Origin: Gammaproteobacteria bacterium
GTDB taxonomy: Bacteria > Pseudomonadota > Gammaproteobacteria > JAJFJF01
Direction of reading: 5' to 3'
NCBI GenBank assembly: GCA_021774255.1
Contig: JAJFJF010000013.1
Location: 1 to 60,884 of the forward strand
Length of the DNA stretch: 60,884 nucleotides
In this document: one piece after another, positions 60,113 through 60,884 of the stretch
Numbering within the stretch: the stretch's first letter is position 1
How the letters are laid out: each line of letters opens with the position of its first letter
Program-made: the position numbers and the translations under genes
Notes under the pieces: model-generated
Database searches by the model: none
What the model saw: the letters and a program-made list of their open reading frames with translations, nothing else
What the model was told of the DNA's origin: nothing

Positions 60113-60884
60113 CAAATCTTAAATCATTTTTTTTGACTTGAATTCAACTTCTAACTGCAACAGCTCCTGTATCAAAGGGTTAGCGGCCAGTAGTACACTA
60201 ACCTTGAGTTTGATATGGAGGAAAATGCACTTTGAGATTATACCAACAGCTAACCCAACCCCAACGATACAGGCTTAGTGGCTTTATTCAAGACGGCCTT
60301 TCTCTCACAGCAATAGCACGTATCCTTAAGTGTCATAAATCAACCATCAGTCGAGAAATTAAGCGTAACAGTACCGATGGCATTTACAGACCAGTCTCTG
60401 CTCATCACCACGCCCTGGCACGTCGTCACGACATCCCTCGCCATACTACTTGGACGTTGGACATGATGGCCCATGTGATAGGTAAACTGCAAAAACGTTG
60501 GAGCCCACAACAAATTATTGCTTGGAGTAAAAAACATCACGTTGAATGCGTGAGCCACGAAAGCATTTATCATTTTATTTGGAAAGACAAAAAACAAGGT
60601 GGCACCTTGTATAAATATTTGCGTCATTGCGGCAAAAAGCGAAAAAATTATACCGGCATAAAAGAAACACGTGGGCGTTTCAATCATGCGCCGTCAATTG
60701 ATGAGCGACCTAAAGAAGTGGAGAAGAGAGATGTGTTTGGTCACGTGGAAGCAGACTTAATGATTGGCAAGGAGCGAGGCAGTGCGCTACTGACCCTTGT
60801 TGACAGAAAGCTACGCTATATATGGGCTAAAACACTTCCTAACAAGTCTGAGGCAGGTGTGACGGCCGCTATTATTTCTGCATT
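60101..60884 (+). mobile_element. IS30-family insertion sequence, left part
   Basis: The left end is inferred near GTAGTTAACTGACAAAT (60101-60117), followed by a T-run and an inner end sequence (60137-60164), then the transposase gene that runs off the window. The exact tip and any target duplication cannot be fixed because the right end is not visible. Confidence 0.65.
60232..60884 (+). CDS. IS30-family transposase, partial at window end
   Basis: TTG 60232 is the only workable start: GGAGG lies at 60217-60221, a stop is just upstream in frame, and the nearby ATG at 60225 leads to an early stop in another frame. About 217 residues are visible. The N-terminal helix-turn-helix has the typical order LTQPQRYRLSGFIQDGLSLT, then AIARILKCHKSTISREIKRN. 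A WSPQQIIAW segment (about 83-92) and SHESIYHFIW (about 103-112) are characteristic of the family. HVEADLMIGKERGSALLTLV (about 169-188) contains the first catalytic Asp of the DDE triad. The rest, including the second Asp and Glu, lies outside. It catalyses cut-and-join transposition of its own element, which disrupted the DNA downstream of terL. Confidence 0.85.
   Translation, partial: MRLYQQLTQPQRYRLSGFIQDGLSLTAIARILKCHKSTISREIKRNSTDGIYRPVSAHHHALARRHDIPRHTTWTLDMMAHVIGKLQKRWSPQQIIAWSKKHHVECVSHESIYHFIWKDKKQGGTLYKYLRHCGKKRKNYTGIKETRGRFNHAPSIDERPKEVEKRDVFGHVEADLMIGKERGSALLTLVDRKLRYIWAKTLPNKSEAGVTAAIISA

Noticed and set aside
1..60884. tRNA or rRNA genes as integration sites
   Set aside because: No tRNA-like cloverleaf or rRNA sequence was recognised by eye. 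A dedicated RNA search would be needed to exclude one.

Overview
The window looks like a bacterial chromosome segment, probably from a gammaproteobacterium. It carries phage terminase genes, ISAs1- and IS30-type transposases and a trace of a REP-associated (RAYT-type) element. Genes have bacterial promoters, N-terminal export signals and moderate GC. Species cannot be read from the sequence. The eukaryote-like domains (dystroglycan-type cadherin-like, XK-like) would fit a host- or protist-associated lifestyle, but that is inference.

About four fifths of the window is one family: 15 intact large secreted, membrane-anchored proteins (S1-S15 here) plus one eroded remnant. S1 1173-4700, S2 4914-5999, S3 6246-8504, S4 8792-12997, S5 15031-17787 (minus), S6 19311-22472, S7 22715-26800, S8 27079-29181, S9 29425-32115, S10 32457-37787, S11 37994-43504, S12 43719-47789, S13 49541-53953, S14 54239-55942, S15 56245-58884. 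Each has a signal peptide, then one to three GLUG-repeat modules (S1 has a seven-repeat LVIVD propeller instead), then 0-13 dystroglycan-type cadherin-like (CADG/He_PIG) domains. One membrane helix and a cytoplasmic tail follow. Tails come in a few interchangeable types, two long and CADG-like at heart, others short and basic. S15 ends in a multi-helix XK-like domain.

Every member has its own promoter. The leader is shared: an extended -10 box (TGTTACNCT), then, at the presumed transcript 5' end, a hairpin plus U-tract that looks like an intrinsic terminator and covaries between copies. Most leaders then carry a second small stem and an ATG with purines packed against it. Junctions between genes share another block (often a G4/C4 hairpin, AAAATAAAAC, then a TATGCTAGYYAACTA-like stretch). 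Its reverse complement resembles the end of the IS30 element at the right edge of the window.

The array lies between a phage terminase small-subunit gene (278-796) and a truncated large-subunit gene (59038-59994). A second, badly broken terL copy (13104-13356) lies inside it. The array therefore seems to have grown inside a dead prophage packaging locus. A foreign island at about 13000-19100 holds the terL pseudogene, an unrelated minus-strand gene, the only inverted family member (S5), and an ISAs1 fragment with a 213-bp miniature element. A second intrusion at 47790-49331 holds an AAA_14/DUF4143 ATPase gene beside the last codons of a lost family member. The right edge is a partial IS30 transposase.

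Working model (inference): modular surface or envelope adhesins/receptors whose ectodomains and tails are reshuffled by recombination between conserved 5' leaders, shared domain DNA and shared 3' tails, with each gene separately controlled by its leader RNA.
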